Of a stretch of 64,000 bases of DNA, positions 10,718 through 19,850 are shown piece after piece. The notes beneath the pieces are model-generated. The model had not been told where the DNA came from and did not search any database. It saw nothing but the letters and a program-made list of their open reading frames with translations. Location of the stretch: NCBI GenBank assembly GCA_037355855.1, contig CM074758.1:4499001-4563000 (forward strand), written 5' to 3'. Position numbers and translations under genes: made by a program. Position 1 is the stretch's first letter. The number at the start of each line of letters is the position of its first letter. The stretch is from Pseudo-nitzschia pungens (lineage: Eukaryota > Bacillariophyta > Bacillariophyceae > Bacillariales > Bacillariaceae).

Positions 10718-10899
10718 TCATGTCGGTGGAGAATTGTCTTTGTTGTTTTCGGTAGGTTCAGTTGGGCCTGGGACTGTCGTAGTGGTACCTTTCGTGACGA
10801 ACGTGGTTGATTCCTTGTCGGACCCAGTGGATTTGCTGGATGTGGTTGTTTGGCCGTTGTTGGCACCTGTACCTTTCCCTCGGGTCCCTTTTCGGGAGC
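10718..10899 (-). pseudogene. C2 gag, third piece (C-terminus)
   Basis: It continues directly from the piece ending at 17272 once C1 is removed (...QQFH joins GSRKGTRGKG). It is basic and Thr/Ser-rich (NNGQTTTSSKS) and ends NSPPT with TGA at 10718-10720. Together the three pieces give an uninterrupted 405-codon gag (391 + 640 + 187 nt with one copy of each target duplication). Confidence 0.85.
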
Positions 10900-10905
10900 C
10901 GTGAT

Positions 10906-11232
10906 AACAACACAGAACAAGGTTGTTAAGTAATAAGAAACAGAAAGTGAGCGCAACAGTAACGCGCGTAGAAACAGACAGTGAGCGCAACAGTAACGCG
11001 CGTAGAAACAGACAGTGAGCGCAACAGTAACGCGCGTAGAAACAGACAGTGAGCGCAACAGTAACGCGCGTAAGATATTGAAGTATCCAAAGAACACAGT
11101 TGAAGTATTAACTGAAGAAGATAAAGAATCGAGCAACATACAATTATCGAGAGTTATCATGTAAAGAGAAAAAAACACATGATTCGATAGATAGAACAAT
11201 AAGAGCTCATAATTTCCAGTTATACAACTTGT
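10906..11232 (+). repeat. 5' LTR of C1
   Basis: It runs from AACAACACAG to ACAACTTGT. It contains a 34-bp unit starting GTGAGCGCAACAGTAACGCG, repeated at 10947, 10981, 11015 and (partial) 11049. Each unit carries the palindrome ACGCGCGT. Such repeats in U3 are often enhancer-like, which is inference here. Confidence 0.92.
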
Positions 11233-11253
11233 GGATTAACAGTCGCAGATCGC
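11233..11253 (+). promoter_or_regulatory. C1 primer-binding site, tRNA-Asn anticodon-arm complement
   Basis: GGATTAACAGTCGC directly follows the LTR. Its complement, GCGACTGTTAATC, has the form of a tRNA-Asn(GUU) anticodon stem-loop: loop CTGTTAA with A31:U39 and G30:C40 pairs. This indicates priming by a 5' half-tRNA cut near position 39-40, as known for Drosophila copia with initiator tRNA-Met. Element D uses the same 13 bases (19051-19063). Confidence 0.7.
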
Positions 11254-11385
11254 AATAAAATTACTCTACCACACGAATTATTCAACCGCGTTCGATACTC
11301 AACATTTCGAAACACGCACGATTGAAAATTCTTTTTATTTTTAACTGGAACACGATCATACCCTAACTACCTACCGACATATCTT

Positions 11386-11429
<44 letters not shown>

Positions 11430-11434
11430 CCAAC
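11386..11434 (+). other. Poly-A and TA tract before C1 start codon
   Basis: A run of about 32 A is followed by TATATATATATAT and CCAAC, immediately before ATG 11435. Its position within the 5' leader of an intact element is unusual. It may be an unstructured leader that helps initiation. Confidence 0.7.
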
Positions 11435-14400
11435 ATGTCCTTCGCCGCCGACCTATCCGTCAACACCAACGAAACATACCAACCTTTCTCTTTCACCCAA
11501 GCGATTACAGGAGCAATCAAATGGTTGTTCACACCTACCATTAAACCCCAACCCATGAGTACTGAAGAGACCCTACGAGACAAGATCACGAAACTAGAGA
11601 AGGAACTTGAAAAGAAAGAAGAACGCGAAGGGTTTCAGACGCTCCGTGTAGGAGATGTGAAGACATTCGACGGATGCCAATCGAACTGGGTCAAATGGAA
11701 AGCTGAAGCGGAGAGTGTGTTATACGGTACTGGCTTCAAAAAGGTTATGAACAGCAGAGAGGAAGCTGACAAGGATCCAAACCGGAACCACGTCTTATAC
11801 TCTACCATTGCAGCGGCCACATGCAACGGGCGGGCATATTCGCAGGTTAATCAATACCGAGATGAGACGGATGGACATGGTGCATGGAACGAACTCCTTA
11901 ATTGGTACGACTCCAAATCCCAGCAAGAATCCCATGCTGAGACACTCCGTCTGAAGCTTTCGAACGTCAAATTGTATGAAGGCGGTGACATTGCAGATTA
12001 TATCAACCGTTTTGAGTTGATCTACTACGAGCTGCACCGTATCCCAAATTTCGGCATTCGAGAATGTGAAGCCAAGAGCCTCTTCATCCAGAATATTCAC
12101 GACTCCTCTCTGGACTACACAACCAACAGCATGGTGGAACACCAGTCCACTCTGACCCTGAAAGAACTTGTCCTGAAACTCCGTAAGCAAGAACAAGCGA
12201 ATATTCGGAAAGGGATTGCTCGTCGTGCTGAAGCCAAACGCCGTCAAGAATTGGCATTTCAACTCCAGTATGAGGGAAAGCGCCGGCGCGTTGATGGACA
12301 AATGGCCCAAGGAACCCTCTCTTTGGGTGGCACTACACTCCACCCTAACATGCTTGGTATTCTCAGGATCCCCCCAGAGACGTGGAAAAATTTACAAGAT
12401 TCTGAACGTACCTATGTTCTCAAATATAACAACGCTGTACGCCACAAGTATCCACCAGATGAATTCCCCAGCCCTGTCAATGGTATCAAGATTGGAGAGC
12501 CTAAGGATGATGGGATGGGCAACACCGACGTTCCCAGACGCATGTATGGCCGAAGTGGTGGTCGTCCTCGCCGTGTCCGTCGTGTGATGTTAGATGCCAC
12601 CGTGTCTGTTGCAGACGAGCCCCACGCGCCAGATCCCAAGCTTCCTCCACCGCCGGGGCCACCTGCTCCTCCAGCAAGCCCTGCCGCTGCAAAGGCACCC
12701 TTACCTGAACCTCCTGATGACGCTGACGCCCTTAGTGTCGGTTCAATCGACGAATCGGAATTGTTCCCTGTAGGCAGCGTTCCTCTCAAAGCAGTACGTT
12801 TTCATATGGTTGCAAAGGGGAAGGAACAAGAGGAGATGCAGACGCTTCAGCAGCAAGAGAAGCAGCGAGAGCAGCCGAAAGCGCAGCAGCAGCAGGTTTC
12901 AACCAGTATATCAACGCCCCGACGCAGCCAGAGACTGAAGGTGAAGACAACCAGAAGGTTCCCCATGAAAATCTCCAAAGGAGAGAATATTGCCCTTATG
13001 GACAGTGGAGGTGGGAATAGACCTACGGTGACTGAGAAGGCATGGATTCGGGTTGGAGGAGAGACAGGATTGACCTCTGCAGTGAAACCATTTATGTCCA
13101 GTGATGTTATGGACGGACACCCAGTGGTGAGTGCAGTGACCAAAGCAACAGTCCCCGGGAGAGAAGACCCAGTTCTTTTATTGGTTCACTATGCAACCTT
13201 TATCACAGAAGACCGGGACAGCACTGAAGGAGAGTCTCTGTTAACGTCCATGGACATGGGAGATCATGGTGTGAGAGTTGGCGTTCAACCTCAATACCCA
13301 GACTGTGGCATCAAAATTGGCACTACGTTCCTACCCTTTTGGCATGATGAAGAGAAAGTGTTTTTCAAGTTATCTAAACCAACGGAGGGTGACATGGAAT
13401 CTCTGGAGCTGTTCGAGTTGAATTCCCCAGCACCACCAGATCTCAGGGAATATCCTATGCTCCGACGCAAAAGGAATTTTCAAAGGTTCAGTTTCGCCCA
13501 ACTCCCCATGCTGGAATTAAGGAAGAGAATGGCAATGCTCCCCGAAAGAGTGGTGAAGAAAACGTTAGAAAATACAACCCAATTCTACACAGAAATCGAA
13601 GAAGAGAACAGAGACATCCCCAGGCAGCATTACAGGAAGCGTTTCAGAGCATTCCATTATCCCAGACAGAATGAAACAGTTGCCACCGACTATACCTTTT
13701 TCTCTGAAAAGACCAGCCAAGGACACAATGGAGGTCAGTTTTTCTCTGGAGTCAAGTCCAAGAAGTGGTCTTTTCATCCACTAAAACAAGTGTCCCAATG
13801 TACTACTGCTTTGAAGGATTATCTCAGAGAGCATGGTGCACCAGATACAATTATCAGTGACAACGCCCAAGCAGAGACCGGGGTCAAATGGAGTGAAGTG
13901 CTGAGAGAGGCTAGAGTGAGCACGAGATCCAGGACAAGCCAACCACACTACAAACACCAAAATCCGGCTGAACCAGAATGGGGGAGACTTAGCAAGATGA
14001 TTTCCAACTGTTTGGCAATGTTCAAAGCTCCTAAATCCTTGGCTCATTGGTGTGCAAAATGGGTTTGCCAAGTGAATAATGTTTGTTCTCGTGCATCCTT
14101 GAATTGGAAAACCCCATCCGAAGTCTCACATGGATGGACCCCTGATATCTCACACTTGCGCTTCCATTTCTATGAGCCTATTTGGTACTATCAACCTCAG
14201 AACAAGACGCCAAAAGAAAGCATGTTGAAGGGGAGATTCCTTGCTTTTGCAGATTCCTGTGGGGATGCCATGACGTATTATATCCTGACAGAACCAGATA
14301 CTAAGAAGACCAAGCGCCAGATCCTCATGCGCTCAGTCGTCAGAACCAGGAGAGAGAATATTGGAACTGAAAAAGAAGTCCTGAACGATGATCCCAGAAA

Positions 14401-16822
14401 GTTTGAATTGACTGTTGCTGAGAAGGAAAGAACCGTTATCGAAAGCACCGATGAAGTCCCCATCTTAGTTTCCGGGGAGGAATTTGCAGCTGATTCAACA
14501 GGCATGGAACACTCTACGAGCAATTTGGAAACCTTCTTGAAACAGAATTTTGAAACCAAGGATGATGACATGGATGCAGGAGGTACAACTGATGCGGAAG
14601 ATCCAGATGAGTTAGATACTGGAGCCGAAGAAGAAGAGGAAGCAAGCGCTGAACAAGATGAAGAAGAAGCCCTACCAAAAGATTTGGATTGCACCAACAA
14701 TGCAGAGTCTCACCTGGATATTCTCGAAAGTACTGACAAGAACTTGAACAGTGAATTTAGAAAGATTCTGAACCACCATTGGCAAGAAGGGATGTTGATT
14801 TTCAAGGCTCAGTTTGTCACTGATGTTGGGACTGTGGTAATGGACATCCCACTCACAGTCCTGCAAAAAGATCAACCAGTTGCTTGTGCCAAATACATCA
14901 AGATGTACATCGTGGAAAACAGCAGCAGGCGTTCAAGTGGACCATTGGGTACATGGGCTGACTCAATTTTGAAGGAAAACAGTAATATTATCAGACGAAT
15001 GAGACGAGTCCAGCCAAGACCACAAGAAAGACGAGCACGTGTCAAACTCCCAAAGAAACTCCGACGCGCCATGCAGAATCCAAGTAAGAAAAAGAAAAGA
15101 TTGTTATCCAGAAATCAACGGCTTGCAGCAAAGAAGCAACGAGAGAAATTTGGCATCAAGATTCCAAACACCTATCAGCAGTGTGTGCAGTTTGATCTGG
15201 AAGCTGGAAATAAGAAATGGCAAGAGAGCATTGACAAGGAAATGGAAAACTTGGAGAGATTGGAGTGTTTCAAATTCCATGATCCGGCAACAGAATTCCC
15301 AGAATCCGAAGGATGGCAAGAAGTCAAGCTCAAAATGATCTGGGATGTAAAGAGTGAAGACCGAAGATACAAATCGCGTTTAGTTGCAGGAGGGCATTTG
15401 GTTGACTCCAGCCATGTCAACACTTATTCCAGCCAAGTGGACAGTCTCTCTGTATTCCTGCTATTCCTAATTGCGCAGCATCAGAAGCTTGATTTAATGA
15501 CAGCAGATGTGGGGAATGCATTCCCTACAGCCCCTAACCAAGAGAAGGTATGGTGTTGGGCAGATGATGTTTTTGGCAAAAACAAGGGTTGCAAAGTTGA
15601 AGTACAACGCGCTTTGTATGGTCTTGCTGGAAGCAGCAGAGCGTACATGGATTTCTTTGCCGATACACTTGCAGGTTTAGGGTTCAGACCATCGCGCGCA
15701 GATCCTGATTTATGGATGCGCCCAGAGCCTGAAGGGGAGGGGTATTGTTACATTGCAACTCATGTGGATGATTTGATTGTTGTTGCAAAGAAACCTGAGA
15801 ACTGGATTGCACTCATTGAACAAGAATTTGCCCTGAGAAATATTGAAGAAAAGCCACAGTACTATCTTGGAACAAGTGTGAGACAAATCAAGGATGGCAG
15901 GATTCTTCTCAATTCGGGATCTTACATCACAGAAGTTCTAAGGAAGTATGAAATCAAGCATGGACTCACCCTTCACCCAAACCATGTCCCCATGCATCCA
16001 GATTGCAGACCAGAACTGGATACATCCGAATTCCTGGATGTAACAGAGCACAAGGAATTTCAACATATCATAGGTTTGTGCCAATGGGTGGTGTTGACCG
16101 GGAGAATTGATATCACATATGCAGTATCTTCCTTATCCAGATTTTCAGCGAGCCCCAGAAAGAATCACCTTGAAATGGCAAGATATATACTTGGATATCT
16201 CAAGAAGTATAAAAACAAAGGCCTAGTTGTGGATCCAAGACCCCCAAGAACTACAGTCAATGAAGAACCAACACGGATGGAGGATTTTACTCACCAATAC
16301 AAGTATTATAAGGAGGAGTTGGATCCCATGTTCCCAATTCCAAAGGTAAAAGAATTGCAGATTACAATCTTTTGTGACAGTGATCATGCTCATGATTTGG
16401 TGACAGGCAGAAGCATTACAGGACTGATTGCATTTGTTGGATCCACACCGGTGTACTGGAAATCCAAACGCCAGACCTCAGTTCACACCAGTACCTTCGG
16501 CGCTGAGTTTACAGCCTTGAAGGATGCTGTGGCTTTGGCAATCAGATTGAGATACCACTTGAGATCCATGGGAGTTTCCATCACCAAGCCAGCAGATATC
16601 TATGTGGATAACAAGAGTGTGGTGCTGAATTCAACCAATCCTGCAAGCTCCTTGAATAAGAAATCAATTGCTTTGGCATACCACTTTGTGCGCGAGAACC
16701 AAGCAGGAAAAGTCATCTCTGTCAACCACATCAGATCCCAAGATAACTATGCAGACATCCTCACCAAGCCTTTGGGACAAACAGCCTTCCACAGTCTTGT
16801 CAATGAATTCATGACCAAATAA
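11435..16822 (+). CDS. C1 Gag-Pol polyprotein (copia)
   Basis: One 1795-residue ORF encodes the whole polyprotein. Gag occupies about residues 1-300 (AWNELLNWYDSKSQQES and YINRFELIYYELHRI resemble copia capsid helices). A basic and Pro/Ala/Gln-rich linker reaches about 510. The protease centre ALMDSGGGN is near 519. The integrase has D in ATDYTFF (about 751), D in IISDNAQAE (about 807) and E in NPAEPEWGR (about 845). RT starts near 1270, with the catalytic loop ATHVDDLIVV at about 1443. RNase H starts near 1640 (FCDSDHAHD, TSTFGAEFTALKDA, VDNKSVV). The order PR-INT-RT-RH defines Ty1/copia. Unlike its neighbours it has no stop between gag and pol. An acidic insert (Glu/Asp-rich, about 1050-1085) lies between integrase and RT. 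No inactivating change was seen. Confidence 0.95.
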   Translation: MSFAADLSVNTNETYQPFSFTQAITGAIKWLFTPTIKPQPMSTEETLRDKITKLEKELEKKEEREGFQTLRVGDVKTFDGCQSNWVKWKAEAESVLYGTGFKKVMNSREEADKDPNRNHVLYSTIAAATCNGRAYSQVNQYRDETDGHGAWNELLNWYDSKSQQESHAETLRLKLSNVKLYEGGDIADYINRFELIYYELHRIPNFGIRECEAKSLFIQNIHDSSLDYTTNSMVEHQSTLTLKELVLKLRKQEQANIRKGIARRAEAKRRQELAFQLQYEGKRRRVDGQMAQGTLSLGGTTLHPNMLGILRIPPETWKNLQDSERTYVLKYNNAVRHKYPPDEFPSPVNGIKIGEPKDDGMGNTDVPRRMYGRSGGRPRRVRRVMLDATVSVADEPHAPDPKLPPPPGPPAPPASPAAAKAPLPEPPDDADALSVGSIDESELFPVGSVPLKAVRFHMVAKGKEQEEMQTLQQQEKQREQPKAQQQQVSTSISTPRRSQRLKVKTTRRFPMKISKGENIALMDSGGGNRPTVTEKAWIRVGGETGLTSAVKPFMSSDVMDGHPVVSAVTKATVPGREDPVLLLVHYATFITEDRDSTEGESLLTSMDMGDHGVRVGVQPQYPDCGIKIGTTFLPFWHDEEKVFFKLSKPTEGDMESLELFELNSPAPPDLREYPMLRRKRNFQRFSFAQLPMLELRKRMAMLPERVVKKTLENTTQFYTEIEEENRDIPRQHYRKRFRAFHYPRQNETVATDYTFFSEKTSQGHNGGQFFSGVKSKKWSFHPLKQVSQCTTALKDYLREHGAPDTIISDNAQAETGVKWSEVLREARVSTRSRTSQPHYKHQNPAEPEWGRLSKMISNCLAMFKAPKSLAHWCAKWVCQVNNVCSRASLNWKTPSEVSHGWTPDISHLRFHFYEPIWYYQPQNKTPKESMLKGRFLAFADSCGDAMTYYILTEPDTKKTKRQILMRSVVRTRRENIGTEKEVLNDDPRKFELTVAEKERTVIESTDEVPILVSGEEFAADSTGMEHSTSNLETFLKQNFETKDDDMDAGGTTDAEDPDELDTGAEEEEEASAEQDEEEALPKDLDCTNNAESHLDILESTDKNLNSEFRKILNHHWQEGMLIFKAQFVTDVGTVVMDIPLTVLQKDQPVACAKYIKMYIVENSSRRSSGPLGTWADSILKENSNIIRRMRRVQPRPQERRARVKLPKKLRRAMQNPSKKKKRLLSRNQRLAAKKQREKFGIKIPNTYQQCVQFDLEAGNKKWQESIDKEMENLERLECFKFHDPATEFPESEGWQEVKLKMIWDVKSEDRRYKSRLVAGGHLVDSSHVNTYSSQVDSLSVFLLFLIAQHQKLDLMTADVGNAFPTAPNQEKVWCWADDVFGKNKGCKVEVQRALYGLAGSSRAYMDFFADTLAGLGFRPSRADPDLWMRPEPEGEGYCYIATHVDDLIVVAKKPENWIALIEQEFALRNIEEKPQYYLGTSVRQIKDGRILLNSGSYITEVLRKYEIKHGLTLHPNHVPMHPDCRPELDTSEFLDVTEHKEFQHIIGLCQWVVLTGRIDITYAVSSLSRFSASPRKNHLEMARYILGYLKKYKNKGLVVDPRPPRTTVNEEPTRMEDFTHQYKYYKEELDPMFPIPKVKELQITIFCDSDHAHDLVTGRSITGLIAFVGSTPVYWKSKRQTSVHTSTFGAEFTALKDAVALAIRLRYHLRSMGVSITKPADIYVDNKSVVLNSTNPASSLNKKSIALAYHFVRENQAGKVISVNHIRSQDNYADILTKPLGQTAFHSLVNEFMTK

Positions 16823-16937
16823 GATAAGTGCAAAAAGAATTATGTAAGAAAAACATTTTAACCATGAAACAGTAATATGTGCCTCAGCCATTCTATGTTC
16901 CCATTTCTAGAATCCTTACAGCACATATTAAGGAGGG

Positions 16938-17264
16938 AACAACACAGAACAAGGTTGTTAAGTAATAAGAAACAGAAAGTGAGCGCAACAGTAACGCGCG
17001 TAGAAACAGACAGTGAGCGCAACAGTAACGCGCGTAGAAACAGACAGTGAGCGCAACAGTAACGCGCGTAGAAACAGACAGTGAGCGCAACAGTAACGCG
17101 CGTAAGATATTGAAGTATCCAAAGAACACAGTTGAAGTATTAACTGAAGAAGATAAAGAATCGAGCAACATACAATTATCGAGAGTTATCATGTAAAGAG
17201 AAAAAAACACATGATTCGATAGATAGAACAATAAGAGCTCATAATTTCCAGTTATACAACTTGT
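16938..17264 (+). repeat. 3' LTR of C1
   Basis: Same 327 bp as the 5' LTR, including four 34-bp units at about 16979-17103. It is followed by TA and target duplication CGTGA. Confidence 0.92.
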
Positions 17265-17271
17265 TACGTGA

Positions 17272-17905
17272 AATTGCTGTAGCATGTCGATGGCCCGGGA
17301 CACAGTTCTTGGGTATTGGTTTGTTCCGAGGCTGTATTGGTTAGCAAGTGTTTCCTTTAGTGTACTTGTCTCCTTGTCACTCCCTTCGATAATTAGTGTG
17401 GCGAGAAGTGATTGCTCAACTAACTGGTCCACTTCCTTTCGGCTTGTTTCCGCGAGTGTAAGGTAGGTCTCATAGGTGGTTATCGAGGTTTGGTCGATGA
17501 TGAGTGGTTCCTGTTCAAGGTACGCAATTATAAAACCCTTCATAATTAGTGATCCTCCGAGTGACTTGACTACTTTGTATGCCTTGGTCACTGACTTTCC
17601 GAACTCTGTTGCGTTGTTTCTGCGCTGCCGTGTGCAGAGTAGTTTTCGTAGCGCTCGCAACAGGTTGGTCTCGCCATGAACCTTGGTTTTGCTTCCTTGG
17701 TAACAAATGTCGCGAAGGATGGTAAGTAGGCCAACAATGCATTGCTTTGCGTTGACCGATTCCCAGTCGTCATGTCCTTCGAGTTTATCCATCATTTCAT
17801 CATCGATTTGGCCCAGGGCCACGGCGTAGATCTTCTTCATGTCTTGTTGGTACACGCTGTATTCCTTGACCTTCTGTTTGATGTCCTCTTGGTACATTTG
17901 TTGTG
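17272..17905 (-). pseudogene. C2 gag, second piece (central capsid region)
   Basis: It reads QQMYQEDIKQKVKEYSVYQQ through IYAVALGQIDDEMMDKLEGH and continues as a helical, charged capsid-like sequence to AIDMLQQFH, where C1 interrupts it. Upstream it joins NPAKKAI at 33224 after removal of E. It is typical of diatom copia gag, and no frame damage is visible inside the piece. Confidence 0.85.
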
Positions 17906-17913
17906 CAATTGTA

Positions 17914-18564
17914 TGAAGATATCCAGTGTGCTACCATATGTGCTAAGGCCCTGTGTAGGAGAATGTACTGGGGCTACAGTCAGCAGCCTCCAGTAACTGA
18001 CTAACAGGTGCTGAGTTGAGTGCTAGGCTGTGTGCTAACTGGTAGCATACAGGCTTAGTAGCAGGCTTAGCAACAGGCTTAGCAGCAGGCTTAGCAGCAG
18101 GCTTAGCAACAGGCTTAGCAGCAGACCTATATCCTACTATCCTGTTTAGTATGGATGCTAGCAGAGTTTACTAGGGTCGCCGCGTACGATTTGTACCAAT
18201 TGTACGTACCCCGAGTAAAGCACCTTTTATGGTGTAGCTAAATGCTACAGGGTTAGGGTTGCTAAGGCTACGAGATACTGGAAGATGCTAACCTACCATG
18301 ATAACAATGCTAAGATACGATGCTACCGCCGGGGTCGGGTCATTGGTGTATAATATACCATGACCGGATACCCGGCCCAAACAGTTACCAAACGTGCTAG
18401 CATAAGTGAGCTAGCACACGATTGGATAATTAAGCGAAGCTACGCTACGATACTCCGATACGCTACCCGTAGAATACAGTACTAGAGCTACAGAGCTCTG
18501 TTATTATACGAGTTATCGGAGCGCTGTCACGATACAGAGCTGAGCGCTTTGGCTCAGCTCCTTT
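17914..18564 (+). repeat. E 5' LTR, left part
   Basis: It matches 32306-32955 almost exactly. It contains repeated CAGGCTTAGCAACAGG/CAGGCTTAGCAGCAGG units and ends in CCTTT (18560-18564), the target of element D. The one difference noticed is in a TA-rich stretch near 18350. Confidence 0.92.
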
Positions 18565-19050
18565 TATTAAATTGTAGCCGTGACACGATTCATGACTGGA
18601 CACAGTCCAGTCCCACACTGCCTTCGTGCATCGTGTTTGAAATAGTTTTCTACAGGGTTCCCAGTACTGCTTGTATACCAACATCAAAACCACTCACAGT
18701 ACAAATCGTACACGAAAAACAAGCAGCAAACACAACAAGACAGCAACGTCGATTCCCCGACAAGGTTGCTGTCCTTGCATCTTTAGTTTAACTCTGATTT
18801 GAATACCTTGATACTTACATCCTGCTCCTTGAGCAGCTCCCTGTAGAACTACAAGCCTAAGATCTAACTGACTGAGCCCAAAAGGTAGTTAGAATAGATC
18901 TGATCGACTCGTTCGGTCGTAGTGGTGAATCCGAGACTATCGATAGAACAGACCGGCACCTCAACCGGTTTGCATGCCTTTGCTCTTGCTGTATCTCCAA
19001 GCTTGCCCTGGGACCTATCAGCTTAAACCAGTTTCAGCTACATTTTAACA
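18565..19050 (+). repeat. 5' LTR of D
   Basis: It starts TATTAAATTGTAGCCGTGAC and ends CTACATTTTAACA. Confidence 0.92.
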
Positions 19051-19066
19051 GATTAACAGTCGCAAG
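19051..19066 (+). promoter_or_regulatory. D primer-binding site, same as C1
   Basis: GATTAACAGTCGC directly follows the LTR and is complementary to the tRNA-Asn(GUU) anticodon arm. It is shared with C1 at 11234-11246, although the two elements' LTRs are unrelated. Confidence 0.72.
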
Positions 19067-19850
19067 CTTATTGTAAGCTTGCAAAGCTGGAGATCTACAA
19101 GCAACACGAATAACAAGAAACAACAACGACGACGACGAAAAAAAAAACCGAATCAACGCTGTTTACAGTTTTAATTTTATACTGGAACACCAAGCTCCCT
19201 GTTGCGAGGCCGTTCCAGATATTATTATTCTTATTATTATTACGGATAAAACGGTACAAACGGCGTCTCCAAACTCCAAGAATTGACGGAGAAAGAATTT
19301 TTTGAAATTCCTACTGCTGCTGCACCCTTTTCTTTCGTCCCGACACGACGTGCCCCTGTTATTGCTGATACGGCGCTTTTGGAACCGCTTTTGGAACCAC
19401 AACGGTCTTTCAAAATTACGACGGTGTTTCAGAAACGGTGTCCCCAAGCCACAGCGTTTACAACGGTGTCCCACAAACAACGGTGTTTCGAACGACAACA
19501 ACGACGAACGACAACAACGGTGTTTCGAACGACAACAACGACGAACGACAACAATACAACAACACACAGCAATACATAACCTCCGAATACAGCTGTATCC
19601 ACGACTGTATCCACAGGCACATTTATCACTGTTCCCCTGCTTAGATACAAGATACAACACATCTTCCCTTGTATCTTATTTTATCTCTCGGATCCCCGCT
19701 CGCTCGAACCTCTCTTTTATTTCGGATCTCCGCACTGTCTATGTCATACCGAACCCGACCACGAGCTTCTTTCCCTGCCACCAACGAAGACACCTACCGT
19801 ACCTTCCAATCCTTCCAACTACAGCCCGCATTAGATTCAATCCCAGCACG

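Larger units (their letters stand above)
10905..17266 (+). mobile_element. C1: intact Ty1/copia retrotransposon
   Basis: 327-bp LTRs (10906-11232 and 16938-17264), in which no difference was seen by eye, flank one uninterrupted 1795-codon gag-pol ORF. Target duplication CGTGA is present at 10900-10904 and 17267-17271. The outermost bases read TAACAA...TTGTTA. That adds one T on the left and TA on the right, compared with the inner LTR edges. The polypurine tract TTAAGGAGGG (16928-16937) precedes the 3' LTR. It interrupts the C2 gag and looks young and possibly active. Confidence 0.95.

Noticed and set aside
10947..11071. 34-bp direct repeats that could suggest a CRISPR array
   Set aside because: The units are contiguous with no spacers, recur in both LTRs of C1, and the genome is eukaryotic.
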